A stretch of DNA of 64,000 nucleotides from Pseudorhodoferax aquiterrae (GCF_014652235.1 NZ_BMYK01000009.1:160721-224720); one strand, 5' to 3'. Shown: positions 8,554 through 20,899, counted from the stretch's first letter. Notes: generated by a model from the letters alone, not told the origin. A program made the numbers and translations.

Positions 8554-9903
8554 ATGTCCGCCGTCTTCAACTTCACCTTCGTCCCCTGGTTCCGCTCGGT
8601 CGCGCCCTACATCCACACCCACCGTGGCAAGACCTTCGTGGTCGGCATGGCCGGCGAAGCCATCGCCGCGGGCAAGCTCCAGTCCATCGCACAGGACCTG
8701 GCACTGATCCAGGCCATGGGCGTGCGCATCGTGCTCGTGCACGGCTTTCGGCCCCAGGTCAACGAGCAGCTGCGCGCCAAGGGCCACCAGGCCCGCTATT
8801 CCCATGGCATCCGCATCACGGACGAGGTGGCGCTGGACTGCGCCCAGGAGGCCGCCGGCCAGCTGCGCTACGAGATCGAGGCCGCATTCAGCCAGGGCCT
8901 GCCCAACACGCCCATGGCCGGCGCGACGGTGCGCGTGATCTCGGGCAACTTCATCACGGCGCGGCCGGTGGGCATCGTGGACGGCGTGGACTTCCAGCAT
9001 TCGGGCTCGATCCGCAAGGTCGACGTGGCCGGACTGCTGCGCACGCTGGACATGGGCGCGTTGGTGCTGCTCTCGCCGTTCGGCTTCTCGCCCACAGGCG
9101 AGGCGTTCAACCTGACCATGGAAGAGGTGGCGACCAGCGTGGCGACGGCGCTGCAGGCCGACAAGCTGATCTTCCTGACCGAGGTGCCGGGCATCCGCAT
9201 GCAGCCGGGCGAGCCCGAGTCCGAGGACAACCCGATCGACACCGAACTGCCGCTGGCCGCGGCCGAGCAGTTGCTGGCTACGCTGCCCACGCCGCAGCAG
9301 CCGACCGACACGGGCTTTTACCTGCAGCACTGCGTGAAGGCCTGCAAGGCCGGCGTGGAGCGCAGCCACATCCTGCCCTTCGCACTGGACGGCTCGCTGC
9401 TGCTGGAGATCTACGTGCACGATGGCATCGGCACCATGGTCATCGACGAGAAGCTGGAGAGCGTGCGCGAGGCCTCCAGCGACGACGTGGGCGGCATCCT
9501 GCAGCTCATCGAGCCCTTCGAGAAGGACGGCACGCTGGTCAAGCGCAGCCGCACCGAGATCGAGCGCGACGCGCACCTGTACACGGTGATCGAGCACGAC
9601 GGCGTGATCTTCGCCTGCGCGGCCTTGTACCCCTACCCCGAGGCCAAGACGGCCGAGATGGCCGCGCTCACGGTGTCGCCGCAGAGCCAGGGCCAGGGCG
9701 ATGGCGAGAAGGTCTTGAAGCGCATCGAGCACCGCGCGCGCCAGGCGGGCCTGACCAGCATCTTCGTGCTGACCACGCGCACCATGCACTGGTTCATCAA
9801 GCGCGGCTTCCAGCCGGTGGACCCGGACTGGCTGCCCGAGGCGCGCAAGCGCAAGTACAACTGGGACCGGCGCAGCCAGGTCCTGGTCAAGAAGCTCGGC
9901 TGA
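8554..9903 (+). CDS. argA: Amino-acid N-acetyltransferase (N-acetylglutamate synthase)
   Basis: The 449-residue protein has the ArgA architecture. An amino-acid kinase-like domain (about 1-290) contains V-L-V-H-G-F-R-P-Q, the equivalent of the substrate loop, and a C-terminal GNAT acetyltransferase domain (about 300-449) contains the Q-x-x-G-x-G/A acetyl-CoA loop as Q-S-Q-G-Q-G-D-G. It catalyses acetyl-CoA + L-glutamate to N-acetylglutamate, the first step of arginine synthesis, and is normally feedback-inhibited by arginine through the kinase-like domain. It starts 24 bases after the PIN toxin with no obvious Shine-Dalgarno sequence. It abuts the HD-GYP gene end to end, with no intervening bases, in convergent orientation. 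Confidence 0.95.
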   Translation: MSAVFNFTFVPWFRSVAPYIHTHRGKTFVVGMAGEAIAAGKLQSIAQDLALIQAMGVRIVLVHGFRPQVNEQLRAKGHQARYSHGIRITDEVALDCAQEAAGQLRYEIEAAFSQGLPNTPMAGATVRVISGNFITARPVGIVDGVDFQHSGSIRKVDVAGLLRTLDMGALVLLSPFGFSPTGEAFNLTMEEVATSVATALQADKLIFLTEVPGIRMQPGEPESEDNPIDTELPLAAAEQLLATLPTPQQPTDTGFYLQHCVKACKAGVERSHILPFALDGSLLLEIYVHDGIGTMVIDEKLESVREASSDDVGGILQLIEPFEKDGTLVKRSRTEIERDAHLYTVIEHDGVIFACAALYPYPEAKTAEMAALTVSPQSQGQGDGEKVLKRIEHRARQAGLTSIFVLTTRTMHWFIKRGFQPVDPDWLPEARKRKYNWDRRSQVLVKKLG

Positions 9904-11541
9904 TCAGCCGGCCGCCGGCTCGGGCGCGGGGGCCGGCACCACGTCCATCTGGTCCGGGTCCAGGAAGCGCTCCGCGTAGCGCCGGTACACCGCCTGGTTC
10001 ATGAACACGTCGAACAGGTCCGGGTCGATGTGGCCGTTCTTCTTGAAGCGCACCATGATCTCCAGCGCCTTGGAAACCTTCATGCCGGGCTTGTAGGGCC
10101 GGTCCACGGCCGTCAGCGCCTCGAAGATGTCGGCGATGCCCAGCATGCGCGCCTGCAGCGACATCTCGTGGCGCATCAGGCCCTTGGGGTAGCCGCGCCC
10201 GTCCATGCGCTCGTGGTGGCCGCCAGCGAACTCCGGCACGTTGCGCAGGTGCTTGGGCCAGGGCACCTGCTCCAGCATGCGGTTGGTCGCGACGATGTGG
10301 TAGTTGATGATGTCGCGCTCCTTCGCGGTCAGCGTGCCGCGCCGGATCGACAGGTTCTCCATCTCGTCGTCGGTGAAGAAGGGCAGATCCTGGCCCTCGG
10401 GGCCGGACCAGCGCCGCCGCTCGGACAGCGATTGCAGCCGCACCAGCGTGCCTTCGTTGAAGTACTCGGTGCCGCGGTTGAGCTTGCGGACGAATTCGCG
10501 CTCTTCGTCGAGCGCGGCCTGCTCCGTGGTGCAGGCTGCGGCGGCCTGGGCTTCGGCGACCGGGTCCACGCAGGGGCGCTGTGCCAGCTGCCGCTTGAGC
10601 GCCGCGATCTCCGCGTCGCGCCGCAGCACCTCGAAGCGCGTGTCGACCAGCGCGATGCGGTCGAACAGGGTCTGCAGCTTGGTCGCCTTGTCGACCACGT
10701 GCACGGGCGTGGAGATCTTGCCGCAGTCGTGCAGCAGGCCGGCGATCTTGAGCTCGTAGCGGTCGCGCTCGGTCATCTTGAAGCTGGCGAGCGGCCCGTC
10801 GTCGGTGGCGTCCACGGCGTCGGCCAGCATCATGGTCAGCTCGGGCACGCGGTTGCAGTGCCCGCCCGTGTATGGCGACTTGTCGTCGATCGCCATGTTG
10901 ATCAGATGGATGAAGGACTCGAACAGTTCTTCCAGCTGGATGATGAGCTGCCGGTTCGACAGCGCGATCGCGGCCTGCGAGGCCAGCGACTCCACCAAGC
11001 GCTGGTCGGCTTCGGAGAAGGTGACCACCCGCCCCAGGTCCGGCTCCTGCGCATTGATGAGCTGCAGCACGCCGATGACCTCGCCGTCGTGGTTCTTCAT
11101 GGGCACCGTCAGGAAGGACTGCGAGCGGTAGCCGGTGCGCTGGTCGAAGGCGCGCGTGCCCGAGAAGTCGAAGCCCTCCTCGGCATAGGCGTCGGCGATG
11201 TTGACGGTGCGGTCGTGGATGGCGGCGTAGGTGGCCACCATGCTGTCGTTGAAGCTGCCGTCGGCGTTGACGAGCTGCAGGAGCGGGAACTCGATGGGGC
11301 GGCCGGTGGTCCCGCCCAGGAAGATGTCCAGCGAGTTCGTGCGCATGATCTCGAAGCGCAGCGCGCTGCCGTCCTCCGTCATGCGGTACAGCGTGCCGCC
11401 GTCGGCATGCGTGATGTTCTTGGCCGCGATCAGAATGCCTTCGAGCAGGGCATCCGTGTTGCGCTCCTTGGACAGGGCCGCGCCGATTGCATTGAGCTGG
11501 TCCAGCCGGGCCAGCAGATCCCCCACGAGGTCCATCGCCAT
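9904..11541 (-). CDS. GAF / HD-GYP cyclic-di-GMP phosphodiesterase
   Basis: The 545-residue soluble protein has a GAF sensory domain (about 20-190) followed by an HD-GYP domain. The metal-binding pair is in G-L-L-H-D-C-G-K and the signature is in H-H-E-R-M-D-G-R-G-Y-P-K-G, so the hydrolase should be active on cyclic di-GMP. A roughly 60-residue insertion, with charged helices, splits the HD part from the GYP part. Such proteins usually control motility and biofilm formation, which fits a genome with at least one flagellar locus. The start at 11541 (M-A-M-D-L-V) has AAGGAC upstream; the longer frame extends into the non-coding gap before aat. Confidence 0.9.
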   Translation of the reverse strand: MAMDLVGDLLARLDQLNAIGAALSKERNTDALLEGILIAAKNITHADGGTLYRMTEDGSALRFEIMRTNSLDIFLGGTTGRPIEFPLLQLVNADGSFNDSMVATYAAIHDRTVNIADAYAEEGFDFSGTRAFDQRTGYRSQSFLTVPMKNHDGEVIGVLQLINAQEPDLGRVVTFSEADQRLVESLASQAAIALSNRQLIIQLEELFESFIHLINMAIDDKSPYTGGHCNRVPELTMMLADAVDATDDGPLASFKMTERDRYELKIAGLLHDCGKISTPVHVVDKATKLQTLFDRIALVDTRFEVLRRDAEIAALKRQLAQRPCVDPVAEAQAAAACTTEQAALDEEREFVRKLNRGTEYFNEGTLVRLQSLSERRRWSGPEGQDLPFFTDDEMENLSIRRGTLTAKERDIINYHIVATNRMLEQVPWPKHLRNVPEFAGGHHERMDGRGYPKGLMRHEMSLQARMLGIADIFEALTAVDRPYKPGMKVSKALEIMVRFKKNGHIDPDLFDVFMNQAVYRRYAERFLDPDQMDVVPAPAPEPAAG

Positions 11542-11817
11542 TGGTCTTCGTCCTTGTCCTGCGCTGCGCACTCCATACCGGCGACCGGCCGTCACGGAAA
11601 ATGAAGCGTGCACCGCATGTACTGCGCACTGGTGCGTGATGCGATGTGCCATTATTTGTGCAGAACCAAGCCACAACGCAGCCGTGACCGCACTTTGGCG
11701 CGACTACCTCAACACAAGTGAGCATCAATCCGTCCATCATCGACCGCGGGTGGCGCCTGTGCGGCTGACCGCAATGCCATTCGTCCAGCCCGCACTTCCG
11801 CCGGGCGCAGCCCTGCC

Positions 11818-12582
11818 ATGAAACCGCGCCGTCCCACCCTGCCCTGGCTTGCGCCCGGCGAGGCGCTGCCGCCCGTCACCCAGGCCTGGGGGCCGGACGA
11901 TCCCGCGCCCGGCCTGCTGGCCGCTGGCGGCAGCCTGGACGTGGACAGCCTGCGTGCCGCCTACGGCCGCGGTGTCTACCCCTGGTTCAGCGAGGGCCAA
12001 CCCATCCTGTGGTGGAGCCCGGATCCGCGCATGGTGCTGCAGACCCCTGCCTTCCGGCTGCACCGCTCGCTGCGCAAGACGCTGCAGCGCTTCATCGCCA
12101 CGCCCGGCTGCGAGGTGCGCTTCGACAGCGCCTTCGGCGACGTGGTGCGCGCTTGCGCCGCCAGTCCGCGCGCAGGCCAGTCCGGCACCTGGATCGTGCC
12201 CGAGATGGTGCGTGCCTACGAGGATCTGCACGCCGCCGGCAGCGCCCACAGCGTGGAGACCTGGGTCGACGGTGCGCTGGTGGGCGGCCTGTACTGCGTG
12301 GGGCTGGGACGGGCGGTGTTCGGCGAATCCATGTTCGCGCGCGCCACCGACGCGTCCAAGATCGCGCTGGCGGCCCTCGTGGCCTGGTGCCGGGTGCACG
12401 GCGTGGCGCAGATCGACTGCCAGCAGAACACCCGCCACCTGGCCTCCCTGGGCGCGGCCGAAATGCCGCGCGCAGACTTCGTGTCGCGGCTGCGCCAGGA
12501 CGCGCTGGAGCCCGATCCACCCTGGTGTTTCGACCCCGTATACTGGTCCGCACTGTTCACTCCAGTGTCCCGTACGGCGTGA
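11818..12582 (+). CDS. aat: Leucyl/phenylalanyl-tRNA--protein transferase
   Basis: The 254-residue protein matches Aat along its length, including [15 protein letters not shown] and the W-W-S-P-D-P-R-M block near the start. It transfers Leu or Phe from charged tRNA to proteins with N-terminal Arg or Lys, creating an N-degron recognised by ClpS. It leads a tight cluster with bpt (4-base overlap) and the IclR gene. The 276-base gap upstream (11542-11817) is shared with the divergent HD-GYP gene, holds an AT-richer patch around 11640-11660, and has no ORF I trust. Confidence 0.95.
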   Translation: MKPRRPTLPWLAPGEALPPVTQAWGPDDPAPGLLAAGGSLDVDSLRAAYGRGVYPWFSEGQPILWWSPDPRMVLQTPAFRLHRSLRKTLQRFIATPGCEVRFDSAFGDVVRACAASPRAGQSGTWIVPEMVRAYEDLHAAGSAHSVETWVDGALVGGLYCVGLGRAVFGESMFARATDASKIALAALVAWCRVHGVAQIDCQQNTRHLASLGAAEMPRADFVSRLRQDALEPDPPWCFDPVYWSALFTPVSRTA

Positions 12583-13325
12583 CCCACCTGAACGATCTCC
12601 CACTGCAGACGCTGCAGTTCTACGCGACCGCGCCCTATCCGTGCAGCTATCTGGCGGACCGGCAGGCCAGGTCGCAGGTGGCGACGCCGGGGCACCTGAT
12701 CCAGAGCGACACCTACTCGGAGCTCGTGCAGAAGGGCTTCCGGCGCAGCGGCATGTTCACCTACCGACCGCATTGCGACGGCTGCCAGGCCTGCCTGCCG
12801 CTGCGCGTGCTGGTCGACCGCTTCCGTCCCGACCGCAGCCAGCGCCGTGCCCTGGCGCGCCACGCCGCGCTGCAGGTGCGCGTGCTCAAGCTGTGCTTCG
12901 TGCCCGAGCACTACCAGCTGTACCTGCGCTACCAGAACGGCCGCCATGCCGGCGGCGGCATGGACCACGACAGCATCGACCAGTACACGCAGTTCCTGCT
13001 GCAAAGCCGCGTCAACTCGCGGCTGGTCGAATTCCACGCGCCGGGGGCGGACGGCGAGCCGCCGCGCCTGAAGATGGTGTCCATCCTGGACATCCTCAAC
13101 GACGGCCTGTCGGCCGTGTACACCTTCTACGAACCCGAAGCCCATGCCAGCTACGGCACCTACAGCGTGCTGTGGCAGATCGAGCAGGCCCGCAGCCTGG
13201 GCCTGGCGCATGTCTACCTGGGCTACTGGATCGGCCAAAGCGACAAGATGAACTACAAAGCCCGCTTCCAACCCCACCAACTTCTGATCGATGGCCATTG
13301 GCAGGACGGCCCTGCCCAGCCATGA
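12579..13325 (+). CDS. bpt: Aspartate/glutamate leucyltransferase (ATE/Bpt family)
   Basis: The 248-residue protein begins at a GTG in the 4-base overlap with aat (GTGA) and reads M-T-H-L-N-D-L-P. It carries the N-terminal Cys cluster of arginyl/leucyl transferases (C-D-G-C-Q-A-C) and the conserved C-terminal block around Y-L-G-Y-W-I. Bacterial members attach Leu to N-terminal Asp or Glu, making them ClpS substrates. The coupling with aat, and clpS-clpA 2-5 kb downstream, support this role over arginine transfer. The ATG of the next gene overlaps its stop by 4 bases. Confidence 0.92.
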   Translation: MTHLNDLPLQTLQFYATAPYPCSYLADRQARSQVATPGHLIQSDTYSELVQKGFRRSGMFTYRPHCDGCQACLPLRVLVDRFRPDRSQRRALARHAALQVRVLKLCFVPEHYQLYLRYQNGRHAGGGMDHDSIDQYTQFLLQSRVNSRLVEFHAPGADGEPPRLKMVSILDILNDGLSAVYTFYEPEAHASYGTYSVLWQIEQARSLGLAHVYLGYWIGQSDKMNYKARFQPHQLLIDGHWQDGPAQP

Positions 13326-14116
13326 AGAAGAACGACCAACCAGCCGGCGGCACCCCTACGGTCCAGGTCATCGAGCGCATCTTCGCGCTGATCGACGTGC
13401 TGGCCTCGCGCGAAGAGGCCATGTCGCTCAAGGAAATCAGCGAGAAGACCGGCCTGCACCCCTCGACCACGCACCGCATCCTCAACGATCTGGCCACGGG
13501 CCGCTTCGTCGACCGGCCGGAACCGGGCACCTACCGCCTGGGCATGCGCCTGCTGGAGCTGGGCAACATCGTCAAGAGCCGCCTGAGCGTGCGCGACGCG
13601 GCCCTGGCGCCCATGCGCGAGCTGCACCGTCTGATCCAGCAGCCCGTGAACCTGAGCCTGCGCCAGGGCGACGAGATCGTCTACATCGAGCGCGCGCTGT
13701 CCGAACGTTCGGGCATGCAGGTGGTGCGCGCCATCGGCGGCCGCGCCCCGCTGCACCTGACCTCGGTCGGCAAGCTGTTCCTGGCGGCCGATGACGCACA
13801 GCGCGTGCGCGCCTACGCCACGCGCACCGGCCTGGCCGGCCACACGCGCAACAGCCTCACGCAGCTGCCGCTGCTCGAGCGCGAACTGGCCAAGGCCCGC
13901 GTGACCGGCGTGGCACGCGACAACGAGGAACTGGAACTGGGGGTGCGCTGCATGGCGGCCGGCATCTACGACGACCAAGCCCGGCTCGTCGCGGGCCTGT
14001 CGATCTCCTCGCCAGCGGACCGGCTGGACGAGTCCTGGCTGCCCAAGCTGCAACAGACGGCCAACGAGATCTCGGCAGCGCTGGGCTACCGCGGCAACCA
14101 GAACGACGACCGCTGA
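13322..14116 (+). CDS. IclR-family transcriptional regulator
   Basis: The 264-residue protein has an N-terminal winged helix-turn-helix (about 15-80; [18 protein letters not shown] is the recognition region) and a C-terminal IclR effector domain with the conserved G-V-R-C-M-A-A block. IclR proteins bind small organic ligands and control catabolic genes. The start overlaps the bpt stop (ATGA), so it is co-translated with the N-degron transferases. No catabolic operon is adjacent, so its target is not evident and may include its own operon. Confidence 0.9.
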   Translation: MKKNDQPAGGTPTVQVIERIFALIDVLASREEAMSLKEISEKTGLHPSTTHRILNDLATGRFVDRPEPGTYRLGMRLLELGNIVKSRLSVRDAALAPMRELHRLIQQPVNLSLRQGDEIVYIERALSERSGMQVVRAIGGRAPLHLTSVGKLFLAADDAQRVRAYATRTGLAGHTRNSLTQLPLLERELAKARVTGVARDNEELELGVRCMAAGIYDDQARLVAGLSISSPADRLDESWLPKLQQTANEISAALGYRGNQNDDR

Positions 14117-14141
14117 GCGGCCGCGCCCTGGCGCGCCCGGC

Positions 14142-15227
14142 TCAGCGGCGCGTGGAGACCGGCACCAGCGCCGCCGCGCCGTGGCCGCCGGCGGTGATGG
14201 CGGCGGCCGTCGTGGACTCGACCCACTTGCGCACGCGCTCGGCATCGCCCAGGCGGCTCAGCTTGCCGGCCGAGTCCAGGAACACCATGATCAGCTTGCG
14301 ACCCGCAATGCTGGCCTGCATGACCAAGCACTGGCCGGCTTCGTTGATGAAACCGGTCTTCTGCAGGCCGATGTCCCAGTCCGGATTCTTCACGAGTCGG
14401 TTGGTGGTGTTGAACTGCAGCGTGCGGCGGCCCACGTCCACGGCATAGCTCGGCGAGGTCGACAGCTCGCGGATCAGCGGCTCACGGTAGGCGGCGCCCA
14501 CCAGAAGGGCCAGATCGTGCGCGCTGGACTGGTTGTTGGGCGACAGGCCGGTCGGTTCGACGTAGCGCGTGTCCTTCATGCCGAGCTGCTCGGCCTTGGC
14601 GTTCATGCGGCTCACGAAGGTGGCCATGCCGCCCGGAAAGGTGCGGCCCAGCGCGTGGGCGGCGCGGTTCTCGCTCGACATCAGCGCCAGGTGCAGCAGT
14701 TCGCCGCGGGTCAGGCTCGCCCCGACGACCAGGCGCGAGCGGCTCCACTTTTCGGTGTCCACGTCATCCTGGGTGATGGTGAGCACCTCGTCCATGGGCA
14801 GCTGTGCCTCGTTGATGATCACGCCCGTCATGAGCTTGGTCAGCGAGGCGATCGGCAGCACGGCGTTCTCGTTCTTGCGCAGCAGGACTTCGTCGGTTTC
14901 CTGGTCGATGACAAGGGCCACGCTGGACTTCAGGTCCAGCGGATCGTCGGCGGCGTGCAGGCCGGCCAGCTGGCCGAACGAGGGCTTGATCGGAATGATC
15001 GCGGCGCGCGGTGTCTCGATGCGCTGGCGGCCCTGGACGCTGACCTTGACACGGCGCTTGGGCGTCACAGCGGCGGTCTTGCGCTCGGCGGCCTGGCGCT
15101 TCTCGGCCACCACCTTTTTCTTGCGCGGAGCGGCATCGGCCTGGGGCAAGGCCAGCATGAAAACACACGAGAACACGACGAGCGCCTGCATCCACCGATG
15201 CAAGCCGGAAATACGAAAAGAAGTCAT
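14142..15227 (-). CDS. pbpG: D-alanyl-D-alanine endopeptidase (PBP7-type)
   Basis: The 361-residue protein has a signal peptide (hydrophobic core V-V-F-S-C-V-F-M-L-A-L-P, cleavage after A-D-A near residue 33), then a Lys/Arg-rich linker of about 50 residues. The peptidase S11 domain follows, with the catalytic triad of motifs S-L-T-K, S-E-N and K-T-G. These enzymes cut peptidoglycan cross-links in the periplasm. No C-terminal amphipathic anchor of the DacA/DacC kind is visible, which favours PbpG. It is monocistronic and convergent with the IclR gene, 25 bases away. The basic linker may bind the wall or membrane. Confidence 0.9.
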   Translation of the reverse strand: MTSFRISGLHRWMQALVVFSCVFMLALPQADAAPRKKKVVAEKRQAAERKTAAVTPKRRVKVSVQGRQRIETPRAAIIPIKPSFGQLAGLHAADDPLDLKSSVALVIDQETDEVLLRKNENAVLPIASLTKLMTGVIINEAQLPMDEVLTITQDDVDTEKWSRSRLVVGASLTRGELLHLALMSSENRAAHALGRTFPGGMATFVSRMNAKAEQLGMKDTRYVEPTGLSPNNQSSAHDLALLVGAAYREPLIRELSTSPSYAVDVGRRTLQFNTTNRLVKNPDWDIGLQKTGFINEAGQCLVMQASIAGRKLIMVFLDSAGKLSRLGDAERVRKWVESTTAAAITAGGHGAAALVPVSTRR

Positions 15228-15349
15228 GCGCCCACCTACTGAAACCGCCGAGGATGCGGGAGTGTAGCCACTCCAAAAAGCTCACACAACATCAAAGACT
15301 TGCGCGGTCAAGTTAATGTGATGGACGGCGGGGCCGTTGCCTCGCGGCA

Positions 15350-15379
15350 ACAAAAAAGCCGACCCTTTCGGGTCGGCTT
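15350..15379 (-). terminator. Intrinsic terminator of clpS/clpA transcription
   Basis: A 10-base perfect stem (AAGCCGACCC pairing with GGGTCGGCTT) with a TTTC loop is followed, on the minus strand, by a run of six T. It lies 16 bases past the clpA stop codon and is a textbook rho-independent terminator. Confidence 0.92.
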
Positions 15380-15395
15380 CTCGGGGCCTGGCGCC

Positions 15396-17735
<2,340 letters not shown>

Positions 17736-17804
17736 GAAGATTCCTTTGACACCATGCTGATAACGTGCGCTCTACTTGGGTGTGGGTGCGGGCTTTTCAA
17801 CCCG

Positions 17805-18173
17805 TCATTCCACAGGCTCGCTGACGCATTGGAGCGGGTGACCCGCCTGACGAGCCGCCTCCAGGACCTGGTCGACCTTGGTGGCCGCCACGTCTTTCGA
17901 ATACACGCCGCAGACTGCTTTCCCATCCAGGTGGATCTTGAGCATGATCTGCGTCGCCGTCTCCTTGTCCTTGCTGAAGAATTCCTGGATGACCACGACC
18001 ACGAATTCCATCGGGGTGTAGTCGTCGTTGAGCATCACGACCTGGTACATCTGCGGCGGCTTGACCTTCTGGGTGCGCCGCTCGAGCACGACCGATCCGC
18101 CGTCGTCCGGCGCCGAGGGCTTCACGCCCGGCTGCGCAGGTTTGGAGGGAATTTTGGTGGCCATGCGAACCAT
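17805..18173 (-). CDS. clpS: ATP-dependent Clp protease adaptor protein ClpS
   Basis: The 122-residue protein has the ClpS core: [11 protein letters not shown], which forms the N-end-rule binding pocket, then the H-x-x-G-K-A-V-C-G block. It delivers proteins bearing N-terminal Leu, Phe, Tyr or Trp to ClpA. A disordered N-terminal extension of about 35 residues is normal for ClpS. Two starts are possible, 18173 (M-V-R-M-A-T-K) and 18164 (M-A-T-K); neither has a clear Shine-Dalgarno sequence. It precedes clpA on the same strand. Confidence 0.95.
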   Translation of the reverse strand: MVRMATKIPSKPAQPGVKPSAPDDGGSVVLERRTQKVKPPQMYQVVMLNDDYTPMEFVVVVIQEFFSKDKETATQIMLKIHLDGKAVCGVYSKDVAATKVDQVLEAARQAGHPLQCVSEPVE

Positions 18174-18209
18174 TCTATCGGTCGCAAAACGGCCACGCTG
18201 GCAGAGGAA

Positions 18210-18235
18210 TTCACGACCCGGCGGACGGGCGTGAA
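18210..18235 (-). terminator. Hairpin after sixA (weak terminator candidate)
   Basis: TTCACG-CCCG pairs with CGGG-CGTGAA around a 5-base loop, with one bulged base. It sits between the sixA stop and the clpS start on the minus strand. There is no T tract, so termination would need Rho, or the hairpin may have another role. Confidence 0.3.
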
Positions 18236-18241
18236 GGACGC

Positions 18242-18703
18242 TCAGACGGTCTCGGGGGCCTGGACGGCGACGACGACGGTCTGGCGCTGGCCGTCGCGTT
18301 CACGGGTGCGCAGCCACCAGACGGCGCCTTTGCGAATGGGCATCTCGCCGATCTGCGCCTGCAGCAGCTGGGCCACGGCCTGACCCAGCGTCGGCTGGTG
18401 GCCGACCACTACCACCACGCCCTTGCCATGCGGCCACTGCACGGCGTCCAGCAGGGCCTGGGCGGAGGCGTCCGGCGCGATCTCGGGCCGCACCTTGTAC
18501 TTGCGGCCCAGCGCGTCGGCGGTCTGCAGCGCGCGCTGCGCCGGGCTGCAGATGATGCGCGCACCATCGGGCAACTGGCGATCCAGCCAGTTGGCGACGC
18601 GGCTGGCCTGCTTGTGGCCGCGCGGCGTCAGTTCGCGCGCCAGGTCGGTGCCGTCGGCGCTCTCGTCGTGCGCTTCGGCGTGGCGCCAGAAAATCAGGTC
18701 CAT
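18242..18703 (-). CDS. sixA: Phosphohistidine phosphatase SixA
   Basis: The 153-residue histidine-phosphatase-superfamily protein has the catalytic R-H-A near the start (W-R-H-A-E-A-H) and the second His in V-V-G-H-Q-P-T-L. This short length is typical of SixA, which removes phosphate from histidine phosphotransfer domains. Its ATG at 18703 overlaps the ppk stop by one base (TGATG), so translation is coupled. The longer upstream frame is inside ppk and was discarded. The ppk-sixA pairing is seen in other proteobacteria; a shared role in phosphate signalling is an inference. Confidence 0.88.
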   Translation of the reverse strand: MDLIFWRHAEAHDESADGTDLARELTPRGHKQASRVANWLDRQLPDGARIICSPAQRALQTADALGRKYKVRPEIAPDASAQALLDAVQWPHGKGVVVVVGHQPTLGQAVAQLLQAQIGEMPIRKGAVWWLRTRERDGQRQTVVVAVQAPETV

Positions 18704-20802
18704 CACAGCCCCCTCGGGTAGGCGAAACGTTGGGCCAGGGCCAGTTGCGCGCTGTGGCGCAGGCCGTCCGGGCCGATGCAGTCCTCGGCGCGCGTGTAGC
18801 GGCCGTCCGGCCCCAGCGTCCAGGCGTCGCAGCCGTCGTGCAGGTAAGGCACCAGGCATTCGTCGATGACGCGCTGGCGCAGCGCCGGATCGCTCACCGG
18901 CCAGGCCAGCTCGATGCGGCGCAGCATGTTGCGGCTCATCCAGTCGGCGCTGGACAGGAACAGCTGTTCTTCCTCACCTTGGCGGAAATAGAACACCCGC
19001 GTGTGCTCCAGGAAGCGGCCGACCACCGAGCGCACGCGGATGTTGTCCGACACGCCCGGCAGCTGGGCCGGCAGGATGCAGGCGCCGCGCACGATGAGGT
19101 CGATCACCGCGCCCTGCTGGCCGGCCTTGAGCAGCGCGCGCACGAGTTGCTCGTCGGTCAGCGCATTGGTCTTGACGATGATGCGGGCCGGCTGGCCCGC
19201 GGCGGCGGCCTCGCCCATGGCGGCCACGCGCTCCAGCATGGCCTTTTGCAGATGGAACGGCGCCACCAGCAGCTTGGCCATGGGCGCCAGCCGGCTCTGT
19301 CCGGCGATGTGCACGAAGACCTGCTCCATGTCCTCGGTCAGCTTGCCATCGGCCGTGAAGTAGCTGAGATCCGTGTACAACCGCGCCGTGCGCGGGTTGT
19401 AGTTGCCCGTGGACAAATGGCCGTAACGGCGCAGCTTGCGCCCCTCGCGCCGCGTGATCAGCAGCATCTTGGCGTGGGTCTTCAGGCCCACCACGCCGTA
19501 CACCACCTGCGCGCCGATGCCTTCCAGCATCTCGGCCCAGTTGATGTTGGCCTCCTCGTCGAAGCGGGCCTTGAGCTCCACGACGACCATGACCTCCTTG
19601 CCGCGGCGCACGGCCTCGCGCAGCAGGCCCATGAGCTCGGGATCGCTGCCGGTGCGGTAGATGGTCTGGCGGATGGCCAGCACGGCCGGGTCGTGCACGG
19701 CCTCGCGCAGCAGCGCCAGCACGGCGTCGAAGCTCTCGAAGGGCTGGTGCACGAGCACGTCGCCCTCACGCAGCCGCTCGAACAGCGAGCCGTCGACCGG
19801 GAACCCGAGCGGCCAGACCGGCTTGTGCTCCGGGAACATGAGCCGGCGCTCGTTGACCAGGTCGACCAGCTGGGTCAGCCGCGCCAGATTGACCGGGCCA
19901 TGCACGCGGTACAGCGCCAGTTCGGGCAGCTTGAACTGCTGCAGCAGGAAATCGGCCAGGTGCACGTCGCAGCTGGCCGAGACCTCCAGCCGCACGGCTT
20001 GGCCGTAGTGCCGGTACTCCAGGCCCTGGCGCAGCGCGGTGCGCAGGTTGTTGACCTCCTCCTCGTCCACGGCCAGATCGGAATGCCGCGTCACGCGGAA
20101 CTGCGAGAACTGGCCGACCTGGCGGCCCGGGAACAGCTCGGACAGGTGGGCGCGGATGACGCTGGACAGCAGCACCGCCAGCGTGCGACCGCCCGAGAGC
20201 TTGTCCGGCATGCGGATCACGCGCGGCAGCACGCGCGGCACTTTGACGATGGCGATGTCGTTCTCGCGGCCGAAGGCGTCGCGCCCGTTCAGCTGGACGA
20301 TGAAGTTCAGCGACTTGTTGGCGACCAGCGGAAATGGATGGGCCGGATCCAGGCCCGTCGGCACGAGCAAGGGCCGCACCTCGCGCTCGAAGTACTGGTG
20401 CACCCAGGCGCGCTGGGCCGCATCGCGCTCGGAGTGGGACAGGATCTGGATCCGCTCGCGCGCAAAGGCCGGCATCAGCACGTCGTTGAACAGCGCGTAC
20501 TGGCGCGTCACGAGGTCATGGGCGGCCTCGGACAAGGCGCGGAACGAGGCCGGCGTGTACGCGCCGTCGCTGCCCCGGCCGCCAGCCGCCTCCAGGTGCG
20601 CGGCCGCGCGCACCTCGAAGAACTCGTCCAGGTTGGACGACACGATGCACAAGTAGCGCAGCCGCTCCAGCAGGGGCACGTCCTCCCGGCGCGCCCAGTC
20701 GAACACGCGTTCGTTGAAGGCCAGGATGCTGTGGTCGCGGTCGAGCAGGGCCAACGGGGCTGGGGCAGCTTCAGGCTTGCTCGAATCGGAGGAAGGAGGC
20801 AT
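18703..20802 (-). CDS. ppk: Polyphosphate kinase 1
   Basis: The 699-residue protein matches PPK1 in length (about 690). It opens with an N-terminal four-helix domain (F-N-x-R-V-F-D-W-A). The catalytic half has L-K-T-H-A-K-M, containing the autophosphorylated His, and R-Y-G-H-L-S-T-G-N-Y-N. It reversibly polymerises the gamma-phosphate of ATP into polyphosphate at the membrane. A strong Shine-Dalgarno stretch (GGAAGGAGG) precedes the start. It is followed with one-base overlap by sixA and lies 97 bases after dnaE on the same strand. Confidence 0.96.
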   Translation of the reverse strand: MPPSSDSSKPEAAPAPLALLDRDHSILAFNERVFDWARREDVPLLERLRYLCIVSSNLDEFFEVRAAAHLEAAGGRGSDGAYTPASFRALSEAAHDLVTRQYALFNDVLMPAFARERIQILSHSERDAAQRAWVHQYFEREVRPLLVPTGLDPAHPFPLVANKSLNFIVQLNGRDAFGRENDIAIVKVPRVLPRVIRMPDKLSGGRTLAVLLSSVIRAHLSELFPGRQVGQFSQFRVTRHSDLAVDEEEVNNLRTALRQGLEYRHYGQAVRLEVSASCDVHLADFLLQQFKLPELALYRVHGPVNLARLTQLVDLVNERRLMFPEHKPVWPLGFPVDGSLFERLREGDVLVHQPFESFDAVLALLREAVHDPAVLAIRQTIYRTGSDPELMGLLREAVRRGKEVMVVVELKARFDEEANINWAEMLEGIGAQVVYGVVGLKTHAKMLLITRREGRKLRRYGHLSTGNYNPRTARLYTDLSYFTADGKLTEDMEQVFVHIAGQSRLAPMAKLLVAPFHLQKAMLERVAAMGEAAAAGQPARIIVKTNALTDEQLVRALLKAGQQGAVIDLIVRGACILPAQLPGVSDNIRVRSVVGRFLEHTRVFYFRQGEEEQLFLSSADWMSRNMLRRIELAWPVSDPALRQRVIDECLVPYLHDGCDAWTLGPDGRYTRAEDCIGPDGLRHSAQLALAQRFAYPRGL

Positions 20803-20858
20803 GGCGCTCAGGCACTCAAAAAGGGCAGCGGATGGCGCCCGAGTGTCTGGTCTGTTCG

Positions 20859-20889
20859 TGACGGTTTGATGTCATTCATGAAACCGTCA
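20859..20889. repeat. Inverted repeat between dnaE and ppk
   Basis: TGACGGTTT and AAACCGTCA form a perfect 9-base inverted repeat with a 13-base spacer, 10 bases past the dnaE stop. It could be a dnaE terminator (no T tract follows) or a regulator site for ppk. Three GTCA/TGAC elements invite comparison with a Pho box, but the spacing is 15 rather than the 11 bases expected. Confidence 0.5.
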
Positions 20890-20899
20890 TGGACATGCC

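Noticed and set aside
20858..20890. Pho box upstream of ppk
   Set aside because: GTCAT elements are present but spaced 15 rather than 11 bases and do not form the CTGTCAT direct repeat.
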